From assembly GCF_014197205.1 (NCBI RefSeq), contig NZ_JACIFD010000008.1, forward strand, positions 1-64,000: a stretch of 64,000 nt of DNA, read 5' to 3'. Position 1 is the first letter of the stretch. Each line of letters starts with the position of its first letter. Source of the DNA: Canibacter oris (lineage in GTDB: Bacteria; Actinomycetota; Actinomycetes; Actinomycetales; Microbacteriaceae). Of this stretch, positions 1 through 6,514 are shown piece after piece. The notes below the pieces were generated by a model. That model worked only from the letters and a program-made list of their open reading frames with translations, was not told the DNA's origin and did not search any database. The translations under genes were made by a program, and so were the position numbers.

Positions 1-234
1 GAAAAGCTTAACGAATTTCTTCAAGAATACGATAACGAAGCGCTATCTGCTGAACTGCAGGAGCTGCAGGAACGCTATACGGATCTACGCCGCATTGAGC
101 GTGACACGGTGAAGTATTCTGCTTCTAAGCGTATGCTGTCGCAGATTCGCGCAGAGCTAGACACCGTTGCTGCTAGCTTGCAGCGTATCGAGCGCGAGCT
201 GGCGTTGCGTGAACGGCAGGCGGTGCTGGTATGA
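1..234 (+). CDS. Partial phage protein, coiled-coil C-terminus
   Basis: The reading frame is open from the first base and ends in TGA at 232-234, so only the last 77 codons are here. The peptide is rich in Glu, Leu, Gln and Arg with heptad-like spacing (for example QELQERY and QRIERELALRER), which predicts a long coiled coil. No family is recognised. The stop overlaps the next start (ATGA), so the two genes are translationally coupled within the early phage operon. Function unknown; the start lies outside the window. Confidence 0.75.
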   Translation, partial: EKLNEFLQEYDNEALSAELQELQERYTDLRRIERDTVKYSASKRMLSQIRAELDTVAASLQRIERELALRERQAVLV

Positions 235-788
235 GCACTTTCACTTCGCCTGTGTTTGATGTTTTCGCTGCGCCCGTGGATCCGCAGCCGCAGCCGCTGC
301 AGCCGGCACCAGTAGGAGCTGAGCTGCTGCCATACGCGTATGATGACGTGCATCATGTTTTGCCTGTGTTTTTCGGCGCCGCCGCGCGCCGTGTACGTGT
401 GGGCTACAGCCGCACCGTTGTCTCCTACAGCGTCGAAGACCTCACCGCCGCGCTGAGCTTACCTGCTGCGGCTCTCGAAGATTATCCTGCCGACTATTAC
501 AGGCACCGCGCTGATGGCACGATAGAGACCTTTTGGAGTTACGCGACTGCGGCTGGCGTTATTGGCGTTTACGCCGGCGCGGATGTGAAAAGCGCAGCTG
601 AAGCGTTTCTGCATGTGTGCCGCACTACTGCTGATAATTGGGCGCGGTTCATGCTTAGTTCAAAAATACCTGCGCTGATTCGCGCGTCAGTGGGTCTTAC
701 TGAGCTGCAGCGCGAGCTCGAACAACATGAGAACGCGTTACGTAGCCGTTTTGTCCGGTCCGATAACCACGTACTGTTAGGTCTTTAG
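231..788 (+). CDS. Hypothetical prophage protein (185 aa)
   Basis: No family is recognised. The first 30 residues are Pro/Gln rich (around PQPQPLQP) and look disordered; the rest is a soluble alpha/beta-like sequence with several Tyr and Asp. No signal peptide, membrane segment or metal-binding cluster is visible. The ATG overlaps the stop of the preceding coiled-coil gene, and the next gene begins two bases after the TAG at 786-788, so it sits inside a tightly packed early operon. A DNA-metabolism or regulatory role is possible from position only. Confidence 0.65.
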   Translation: MSTFTSPVFDVFAAPVDPQPQPLQPAPVGAELLPYAYDDVHHVLPVFFGAAARRVRVGYSRTVVSYSVEDLTAALSLPAAALEDYPADYYRHRADGTIETFWSYATAAGVIGVYAGADVKSAAEAFLHVCRTTADNWARFMLSSKIPALIRASVGLTELQRELEQHENALRSRFVRSDNHVLLGL

Positions 789-790
789 CC

Positions 791-1099
791 ATGCAGGTTA
801 TGCAGGTCGACATGAGCAATCCTGAGCAGCGGCGCGCGGTTCGAGATTTAGAGCTGCTAGCGGCGGCTGTCGAAGCATACGACGCTGCGGCGGTGCAGCG
901 CGTTGTGGACGCTTGTGACATTGCTGCGGTCGCGGTGATCGCTGCAAATGAGATAAACCGTTATCGCGGCTTGCAGTCGTTCCTTGACACGCCCGTGCAG
1001 CAGGTAAACGGCTGCCGGTGCGCATTTTTACGGTGTGCTTGGCAAGCTGCAGCAAAAGCAGACGAGTCAAAGCTAGGAGGTAGCCGTGCAAAACAGTGA
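791..1099 (+). CDS. Hypothetical prophage protein (102 aa)
   Basis: Small Ala-rich protein of unknown function. The N-terminal two thirds is predicted helical (DLELLAAAVEAYDAAA); a Cys pair (CRCAFLRC) lies near residues 80-87. The start is uncertain: ATG at 791 follows the previous stop directly, while ATG at 812 lies a few bases after a CAGGT Shine-Dalgarno-like sequence. Its 3' end overlaps the next gene by 14 bases. Confidence 0.55.
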   Translation: MQVMQVDMSNPEQRRAVRDLELLAAAVEAYDAAAVQRVVDACDIAAVAVIAANEINRYRGLQSFLDTPVQQVNGCRCAFLRCAWQAAAKADESKLGGSRAKQ

Positions 1100-3206
1100 G
1101 ATTCCTCTCATGGGCTGGGAATCCGCCCACCTTTACAAGAACATGAACAACGAGCCGCCGCTGCTGTTTGACTATCCAGGTCTACCGGAATGGAAGATAG
1201 GCACGTATGACGCCTGGGAGATTGAGATTTGTCAGAAAGAGCTAACTGCCCGCTGGCTTTTTGCACGTGACCATGGTGTGGAAACCAAGCGGGGTGTGTG
1301 GCCACGCCCCGTACCAGAACACGCGCGCCAGGCTTACTATGACTTGGTGGAAATGCCGGCGTGGAAGGTTTGTGCACCTATTTTGGCGGCGCGTAAGCCG
1401 GAGCCGGCGCGGCGGCGTCACCCGATTCTTGATTCGCCATTCGCCAGTGCAGATTATAAGGCGGGGCTTAAGGCGCAGCTGCTTGCCGCGGGCGAGATTG
1501 ACGACGACGGCTACTACATCGAGCCGACAGAGACCGGACCAGTCGTGCCGGCAGAATGGGGTGCACCAGCTGCACCAGTAGTGCCGGCTGTCTCGCCATG
1601 GCAGCAGCCTGCGCAACCGTCGGAGCAGATGCGGTCGCGCCTGGTGGTAGATCCACAGCCGCCCGCCGCCACTCCACCCGCTATGGCTGCAACGGTGCCG
1701 TTGCAAAACCTGGCACCAGTGGCGCCGGTGGCCACGCCTGCGCGTGAAAAAGTAGGCGGCACCATGCCAGCGGTCGCAATGACCTACATGGTGTATTTCG
1801 AGGAGCACGGCATTATTAAGGTTGGCCGCGCCTACAAAAATTCACGGTGGCGGTCGTTGGTGGCGCGCGGCGCGGAACTGATTTTCTTGGACCGCAACAC
1901 TATTGCGAAACAGGAACAGGCAGCGCTTGCCCTGTTGCGGCAAGTGTTTCCGCCCGCGTTCAATAGTGAGAATGACGAGCTGGCGCAGCAGCTGTTACCG
2001 CTTGGCCGCGGCTTCACTGAGTGCTTCAAGGTTTCCTCGGTGGAGGAGTTTAATTTAGCTTTTAATCTTTACATGCAAGGAGTTGACAGCCATGCAGCAG
2101 AGGCGGCAGAGGTCGCTGCCGAGTATCGACTTCACAGAAAAGCGGCTCGCAGCGCTGCCGCCAGCGGTGAGGTTCACAGCGGCAGGAATGAGGATGCATG
2201 TCGACGACGAGGGTCGGTGCAAACTCGACCTGCGGCTGATACTGTCGACGATCTACAGGCACGATCCGCAGATGAACGAGGACGAGCTACAGTCACACCT
2301 GCAGCAGCTGATACAGAGCGGCTGGCTACATGCGTATCAGGCGCCGGACGGGGAATGGCTGGCACAGGTGGTGCCGTGGCCAGCAGTGCAGCATGCGAAG
2401 CCGTCACAGTTAGCGCCACCGCAAAACCTACCGGCAGCGGCGGCACCAGTGACGCCAACATCCGAGCAGACAACAGCAGCGGCAGCACCGAAGCCGCAAC
2501 AAACGCCGCCACCACAGCCAGCCGTGCAGCAAACCTCGCAGACAGCAGAGCCGGAAATCCTACAGGCGGCCGAACCGGTGGCGGTAAACACTACACCGGT
2601 GGATCCGCAGCCGTCCGTAAACGGCGAGCTGACACCCGAACAGGTGCAAAAGCTGCAGGCAGAGTTCTACCTACAGCAGGCAAAGCGTACACCGGCGCGA
2701 GCTTCACTAAACCGCCAGGTGCTGGCGTCGCCGTTTTGTGCGAAGCATCAGCCTTACGGTACGGAGTCGGCGTGCGGTCCGTGTCGCACAGCGCGCTACA
2801 GCTACGAAATGCTACGGGAAGACCCGCACGCGGTGCGGGTGCCGCTCTCAACGCCGGACATGAACCGGGACGAGACGGACGAATCGGACGAGGAGTCGAG
2901 CGGCGAGCCGGAAACCACTACCACGCCGCGACAGGGCGCGGAGTACAGTCGCCGGCCGCAGTTCCCGGCGGAGCCGGAGACGGTAGCTCAGGACGGCTGG
3001 GAGCCGTTCTAAACAACCAGGCGCCAGAGTGCTTGAAGCCTGTTTTTAAGCGGGATTATCGCTTTCATGAAAGTTTCATGAAGGCTTCATGGCTGTGGCG
3101 CGAGTGCGCGCGTGCGCGTGGGAGCGGGCGTGCGAGTGCGCGCGTGAGGGCGCGAGGGCGTGTGGGTGGCCGGCAATTTTGTGGGAAGGAATTTCTAAGT
3201 GTCTGA
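1086..3206 (+). CDS. GIY-YIG / T5orf172-like phage protein with an anomalous out-of-frame C-terminal extension
   Basis: GTG start with a strong AGGAGGT ribosome site at 1075-1081. Residues 1-130 are an unrecognised acidic/aromatic region, 130-225 are Pro/Ala-rich linker, and about 230-335 resemble the T5orf172 branch of GIY-YIG nucleases: Y234 opens the core strand, followed by IIKVGRAY and an Arg-rich helix, then a GRGFTECF motif. After about residue 335 the frame runs in a different phase through the whole of the next gene (from 2092) and becomes Arg/Ala/Gly-rich low-complexity sequence that looks like shadow coding. The true protein probably ends near 2070-2100; in-frame alternatives there are full of TAA/TAG, so a single-base change would terminate it. 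The N-terminal two fifths is credible, the tail doubtful. Confidence 0.6.
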   Translation: MQNSEIPLMGWESAHLYKNMNNEPPLLFDYPGLPEWKIGTYDAWEIEICQKELTARWLFARDHGVETKRGVWPRPVPEHARQAYYDLVEMPAWKVCAPILAARKPEPARRRHPILDSPFASADYKAGLKAQLLAAGEIDDDGYYIEPTETGPVVPAEWGAPAAPVVPAVSPWQQPAQPSEQMRSRLVVDPQPPAATPPAMAATVPLQNLAPVAPVATPAREKVGGTMPAVAMTYMVYFEEHGIIKVGRAYKNSRWRSLVARGAELIFLDRNTIAKQEQAALALLRQVFPPAFNSENDELAQQLLPLGRGFTECFKVSSVEEFNLAFNLYMQGVDSHAAEAAEVAAEYRLHRKAARSAAASGEVHSGRNEDACRRRGSVQTRPAADTVDDLQARSADERGRATVTPAAADTERLATCVSGAGRGMAGTGGAVASSAACEAVTVSATAKPTGSGGTSDANIRADNSSGSTEAATNAATTASRAANLADSRAGNPTGGRTGGGKHYTGGSAAVRKRRADTRTGAKAAGRVLPTAGKAYTGASFTKPPGAGVAVLCEASALRYGVGVRSVSHSALQLRNATGRPARGAGAALNAGHEPGRDGRIGRGVERRAGNHYHAATGRGVQSPAAVPGGAGDGSSGRLGAVLNNQAPECLKPVFKRDYRFHESFMKASWLWRECARARGSGRASARVRARGRVGGRQFCGKEFLSV
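2092..3012 (+). CDS. Winged-helix replication-initiator-like phage protein
   Basis: ATG at 2092 lies nine bases after an AAGGAG site (2077-2082); an upstream TTG at 2083 is too close to that site. Residues 10-100 look like the helix-turn-helix module of actinophage replisome organisers: AVRFTAAGMRMHVDDEGR, a short helix, then a region with WLHAYQ and a beta wing. Residues 110-200 are a Gln/Pro/Ala linker. A Cys/His group follows (PFCAKHQ ... CGPCR), a likely zinc site, then an acidic tail ending DGWEPF. The tail resembles acidic C-terminal tips of DNA-binding replication proteins. 306 aa. An 11-bp phased repeat just downstream could be its target. Function inferred from fold. Confidence 0.65.
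   Translation: MQQRRQRSLPSIDFTEKRLAALPPAVRFTAAGMRMHVDDEGRCKLDLRLILSTIYRHDPQMNEDELQSHLQQLIQSGWLHAYQAPDGEWLAQVVPWPAVQHAKPSQLAPPQNLPAAAAPVTPTSEQTTAAAAPKPQQTPPPQPAVQQTSQTAEPEILQAAEPVAVNTTPVDPQPSVNGELTPEQVQKLQAEFYLQQAKRTPARASLNRQVLASPFCAKHQPYGTESACGPCRTARYSYEMLREDPHAVRVPLSTPDMNRDETDESDEESSGEPETTTTPRQGAEYSRRPQFPAEPETVAQDGWEPF
3062..3092. repeat. Three 11-bp phased TTTCATGAA repeats
   Basis: TTTCATGAA occurs at 3063-3071 and 3074-3082, with a degenerate CTTCATGG at 3085-3092, each offset by 11 bp, i.e. about one helical turn. The first copy sits in the perfect 12-bp palindrome CTTTCATGAAAG (3062-3073). Located directly after a winged-helix replication-like gene, it may be an iteron set or an operator. 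It is also the start of the non-coding stretch 3013-3198. Confidence 0.55.
3095..3170. other. Alternating G/C purine-pyrimidine tract
   Basis: About 75 bases are almost wholly G and C with many CGCG and TGCG steps and almost no A or T. Such alternating tracts can adopt Z-DNA or strong hairpins. It lies between the phased repeats and the next ribosome binding site (GGAAGGA at 3184-3190). No gene is seen here. Confidence 0.4.
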
Positions 3207-3801
3207 GGTTTTTCGGGTCTGTGGTTGTGAAACCTTGAACGAGCTGTGCCTGCCTTGTCGGCGGCGGCTTAGTTGGCGTCTCGTTGATTTGGAATTCAGG
3301 TATCAGGTTTTGGTGGCGTCGCGGGTGCCGTCATCGAATCATGGCGAGGTTGGTGGCTCGCAGCTGGTGTCTGGCGGTTGCCCGCCGGTGTCAGTAGTTT
3401 TACTTGACGCACTGAAATCCGTTGAAGAACTTATCCTCGGCTGGGGCGTCTGGGTCCGTAACAAGCTACGGTTGCCACAAAACCCGGGGCTGACAGTGCC
3501 AGCAGTTTTTGATTTGCTGCACGACAGGTTCGACACTTTGACTGGAGTCTTTGAGACCCACCAGCTGCTGCGCGACTTTGAACAAACCTGCATTGAGCTT
3601 GAGCGTTTGTTTCCGGTCGATGCCGCGAAGTCGTATCAGCGCAGGCATTGTCCGTTGTGTACCCGTGACGAGGTTGTGTGCCGCTGGCCGGCAGGTCACG
3701 CGCCGGAGGTTTCGTGCACTGGTTGTGGCTGGTTTTTTGAGGTTGATTGGAGTGAGTTTTATGCGCCTGATAGGTTTGCGTACCGCGGCGATACAGTTTA
3801 A
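3199..3801 (+). CDS. Double zinc-ribbon phage protein (200 aa)
   Basis: GTG start nine bases after GGAAGGA. Two cysteine clusters frame the protein: an N-terminal CGC ... CLPCRRR (residues 8-20) and a C-terminal CPLC ... CTGC ribbon (about residues 151-175), consistent with zinc binding. The middle is helical with Trp-rich stretches. Comparable zinc-ribbon proteins are common just before the packaging genes of actinophages, paired with a small HTH gene as here. Its last 41 bases overlap the HTH gene. Function unknown; nucleic-acid binding is likely. Confidence 0.65.
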   Translation: MSEVFRVCGCETLNELCLPCRRRLSWRLVDLEFRYQVLVASRVPSSNHGEVGGSQLVSGGCPPVSVVLLDALKSVEELILGWGVWVRNKLRLPQNPGLTVPAVFDLLHDRFDTLTGVFETHQLLRDFEQTCIELERLFPVDAAKSYQRRHCPLCTRDEVVCRWPAGHAPEVSCTGCGWFFEVDWSEFYAPDRFAYRGDTV

Positions 3802-4042
3802 CAAGGGCGAGCGGACGCTGCGCCGGTGGGTGGCTGAGGGTATGAAGCACCGCCGGGATAGCAAGAAATATATTTGGTTTGAACCTTGGGTCGTAGTGGC
3901 GTGGGTGCGCTACAAAGCCTTGGTTGATAACGGGCTGGAGCAGCGCCGTCGCGCTGCAGGGTTTGAGCTTACTGATGAAGAGAAGCAGCGGATTATTAAA
4001 ACGTGGATCCGTGCCGGCGGCAAATTGCCGGAAGAACAATAG
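3761..4042 (+). CDS. Small helix-turn-helix DNA-binding protein
   Basis: ATG at 3761 is preceded by GGAG at 3749-3752; a much longer frame upstream is overlap with the zinc-ribbon gene, so this internal start is preferred. The 93 aa contain an excisionase/MerR-like winged HTH: TAAIQF, then ERTLRRWVAEGM, then a wing with IWFEPWVVV. The C-terminal half is a basic helix. Role probably transcription or packaging-site recognition; the position two genes before terminase is typical. Confidence 0.65.
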   Translation: MRLIGLRTAAIQFNKGERTLRRWVAEGMKHRRDSKKYIWFEPWVVVAWVRYKALVDNGLEQRRRAAGFELTDEEKQRIIKTWIRAGGKLPEEQ

Positions 4043-4115
4043 CTAGGAGCCGTGAGAAATTATGCGTGTCGTATTGTCGAGTTGCCTTGCAAATCAAGGG
4101 TGGCAAGGTTACACT

Positions 4116-4121
4116 TATAAT
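4116..4121 (+). promoter_or_regulatory. Candidate -10 box (TATAAT) for a short leader RNA
   Basis: A perfect TATAAT lies in the gap after the HTH gene. No good -35 is found at 16-18 bp; TTGCAA at 4087-4092 is too far (23 bp). If used, transcription would begin near 4128 and meet the hairpin terminator at 4166-4190, giving an RNA of about 60 nt or an attenuated leader before the packaging genes. Confidence 0.4.
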
Positions 4122-4165
4122 AGCGCTACAGCTGCACCCCGGATAGAGGGGGTTGGCGGTGGCGC

Positions 4166-4190
4166 AGCCCACCAACTGTGTGGGCTTTTT
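4166..4190 (+). terminator. Rho-independent terminator before HNH gene
   Basis: Perfect 7-bp stem AGCCCAC / GTGGGCT with a 7-base loop and a T-run at 4186-4190. The T-run is followed by TTACCC (4193-4198), a motif that recurs after three other terminators in this prophage. Confidence 0.75.
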
Positions 4191-4225
4191 GTTTACCCAG
4201 GCAAAGCTGATTACGAGGTGGCAGT

Positions 4226-4531
4226 ATGGCTGGCTCCCGCACCGGCACCGCGGCATGGAAACAGCTACGCCGCCGGGCCCTGCACCACGCGAAACAAAAC
4301 GAGATAACTCACTGCCGCTATTGCCGTGTCGAACTTACCTACAAAAACGGTACCGCGCCTAACGCTGCAACACCTGACCACATCGTGCCGTACGCTAAAG
4401 GCGGCACCGACGCTCTCTCGAACATTCAGATTATCTGCCGCCGCTGCAACAGCAGTCTCGGAGACAAAACCTCAAGAGCGCCAAGGAACACACCTGCTAC
4501 ATATACGCCGAAAACCAGCATTAATTGGTGA
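4226..4531 (+). CDS. HNH endonuclease (packaging-associated)
   Basis: ATG follows a GAGGTGG site by five bases. The 101-aa protein has a compact HNH fold: CRYC zinc pair, then the PDHIVPY strand with the catalytic His, GGTDALSN with the central Asn, and the second zinc pair CRRC followed by NSSLGDK. The zinc pairs and DHxxP ... N ... CxxC order match the McrA-like HNH family found beside phage terminases, where the nuclease helps cos cleavage and head packaging. It precedes the terminase genes by about 150 bp, the usual place. Confidence 0.85.
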   Translation: MAGSRTGTAAWKQLRRRALHHAKQNEITHCRYCRVELTYKNGTAPNAATPDHIVPYAKGGTDALSNIQIICRRCNSSLGDKTSRAPRNTPATYTPKTSINW

Positions 4532-4581
4532 GATTATGAAACCAAAACCACTACCTGACCAGGGGTTTTATGGAACACCCC

Positions 4582-4604
4582 AGGGGGCTACCCCCTCCCT
4601 AGGG
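4582..4604. other. Candidate cos / packaging region
   Basis: In the 149-bp gap between the HNH gene and the small-terminase-like gene there is an inverted repeat AGGGGG-CTA-CCCCCT (4582-4596) followed by the palindrome CCCTAGGG (4597-4604). GC-rich short palindromes in this position are typical of cohesive-end sites of HNH-carrying siphoviruses. This is inferred from position and composition; cleavage points cannot be read. Confidence 0.35.
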
Positions 4605-4680
4605 TGACCTCGTGCCCCACCGGCTGGATAGTGAATCTCTCCCCGGGTTCCCTAGTTTGTCGGGGTTACAGGAGGGTTAA

Positions 4681-5091
4681 ATGAGTGAAAACCGTTGCCG
4701 AGTCTGTGCCACCAGTATAGCGCACCTGCGTGCAGACGCTCTCACCTGTTCCGGACGGTGCGCTAAAGCTTTTCAAAGGCAAAAACGCAAGGAAAAAGCC
4801 GCTAACGAAGTTTCTGAAATTGTCCGTACTATGTCGGATAAAACCGTGCTCGCCGCGGTACTTGACGGTGACGCGGAAGAACAGCTCAAGCAAATGCAGA
4901 TCATCATCGCCGCGGCTATCGACGGCGCTCGCGAACGCGCCACCCCGGTTAAAGACCTGCCCGCGCTCACCCGCCGTCTACAAGAGCTAACCGAAGCTTT
5001 GGAAGCTCGGCAGGAGAAACAAGACGATAAAGGAGTGACGTATGTCTCACCGCAGCCGCTCCTTAAACCGGTCGAACTTAAAGCTGTCTGA
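4681..5091 (+). CDS. Probable small terminase subunit with N-terminal zinc knuckle
   Basis: ATG after GGAGGG. Residues 1-30 contain CRVC ... CSGRC, a small zinc site followed by a basic helix (KAFQRQKRKEKA). Residues 45-115 are helical, and the stretch PALTRRLQELTEALEA resembles the C-terminal helices of actinophage small terminases. 136 aa. It overlaps the large terminase by 50 bases, supporting co-translation. Assignment rests mainly on position; an uncharacterised zinc protein is the alternative. Confidence 0.55.
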   Translation: MSENRCRVCATSIAHLRADALTCSGRCAKAFQRQKRKEKAANEVSEIVRTMSDKTVLAAVLDGDAEEQLKQMQIIIAAAIDGARERATPVKDLPALTRRLQELTEALEARQEKQDDKGVTYVSPQPLLKPVELKAV

Positions 5092-6514
5092 GACCGCTCG
5101 CCACCTGTGCATCCCCGAAGGGGTTTCAACGACCAGCTGGCCGATGATTGAAGCCCGCTGCGAAGAATTCGGCGTCTTATTCGACCGCTGGCAGCAAGGC
5201 ATCGGCACACTCGCCTTCTCCTACCGCGAAAACGGGTTCTACTCGTGCGGTATCGGCGGCGTGTGGATATCGATTCCCCGCCAAACCGGCAAAACCTATC
5301 TTTTCGGCTGGGCAGTATTTGCGCTCGCAAGCCTCGCCCCAGATCTAACAATCATCTGGACCGCACACCACCTGCGAACCAGTGATGAAACTTTTAACAA
5401 AATGGCGGCTATGGCAGAAAAAACAGCTGTCCGCCCCCATATTAAAAACATCCGCCGTGCTAACGGCCAACAGGAAATCCACTTCCACAACAACAGCCGC
5501 ATTAAATTCGGGTCCCGCGCCTACGGCTTCGGCCGCGGCTTCGACAAAGTCGACATCATGGTATTCGACGAATGCCAAATCCTCACCGAAGCCGCGCTCG
5601 CCGACATGCTGCCAGCAACTAACGCAGCACCAAACGGCCTGCCAGTTTTCATGGGCACCCCTCCACGCCCTAAAGACCCCGGCGAAGCGTTCACCAGCCG
5701 CAGACAGGAAGCACTAGAAAGCGGCGACCCAGACACTCTCTATGTCGAGTTCTCAGCAGATAAAGACGCAAAAATCATCGACTGGAAACAACTAGAGCTA
5801 GCCAACCCCTCATATCCCCACCGCACCAAACGGCAAGCTATCGAACGCATGCGCAAAAACATCGGCAGCGACGATAACTTCCGCCGCGAAGCCTACGGCA
5901 TCTGGGACGAGCTCGCAATCCGCAAAACAGTATTCACCCCAGACCAGTGGGACAACCTCAAAACCAGCACGCCGCCGCCCGCCGGCACAACCTGCTACGC
6001 GGTCAAGGTCACCCCAGACGGGTCGACCGTGGCGCTCGCGGCTGCTCGCCGTCCGGCTGACACTAGTGAGCCGGTGTTTATTGAAGCTATTCATGAAGCA
6101 CCAACGGGTGAAGGCATCGGGTGGGTGATTGAATGGCTCGCTGCACGGCGTGACCGTGCCGCACAGATTGTTATCGACAGCAACAGCATGAACGGCTATC
6201 TGCTCGACGGTTTGCGCCGGCTGGGTGTGCGCAATAAACGACAGGTGACTGTGCCGACAGTGCGAGAGGTCATCGCCGCGCACGGCATGTTCCTACAGGC
6301 TGTCGTGGAAGGCACACTCGCACATTCCGGGCAGGAACTTTTAACTCGCGAAGTGCTTAGCGCGACCACTCGTAAGATTGGCAACAACGGCGGTTTCGGG
6401 TGGCAAGCCCCCGACGGTGAAACAGTAGCGGCCATGGAAGCCGCAACGCTCGCGTTTCATGCCGCGCGCACAACTACACGCAGGCCAGGAAGGAAACAGG
6501 TAGTAACAACATGA
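5042..6514 (+). CDS. terL: Terminase large subunit
   Basis: 490-aa ATP-driven DNA packaging motor and head-end nuclease. The ATPase domain has a Walker A loop IPRQTGKT (around residues 79-86) with the R-x-T-GKT form of phage terminases, and Walker B IMVFDECQ (around 171-178). A Thr/Ser-rich coupling segment MGTPPRP follows. The C-terminal RNase H-like nuclease is marked by IDSNSMNG. ATG has AAAGGAG upstream at a normal distance. Its last four bases form ATGA with the portal gene, so packaging genes are coupled. Full family length. Confidence 0.95.
   Translation: MSHRSRSLNRSNLKLSETARHLCIPEGVSTTSWPMIEARCEEFGVLFDRWQQGIGTLAFSYRENGFYSCGIGGVWISIPRQTGKTYLFGWAVFALASLAPDLTIIWTAHHLRTSDETFNKMAAMAEKTAVRPHIKNIRRANGQQEIHFHNNSRIKFGSRAYGFGRGFDKVDIMVFDECQILTEAALADMLPATNAAPNGLPVFMGTPPRPKDPGEAFTSRRQEALESGDPDTLYVEFSADKDAKIIDWKQLELANPSYPHRTKRQAIERMRKNIGSDDNFRREAYGIWDELAIRKTVFTPDQWDNLKTSTPPPAGTTCYAVKVTPDGSTVALAAARRPADTSEPVFIEAIHEAPTGEGIGWVIEWLAARRDRAAQIVIDSNSMNGYLLDGLRRLGVRNKRQVTVPTVREVIAAHGMFLQAVVEGTLAHSGQELLTREVLSATTRKIGNNGGFGWQAPDGETVAAMEAATLAFHAARTTTRRPGRKQVVTT

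Noticed and set aside
4062-4307. An 81-codon open frame before the HNH gene
   Set aside because: It runs through the terminator at 4166-4190 and into the HNH gene in another phase, with no recognisable sequence.
4326-4607. A 93-codon frame overlapping the HNH gene
   Set aside because: Out-of-frame shadow of the HNH gene that continues into the candidate cos region.
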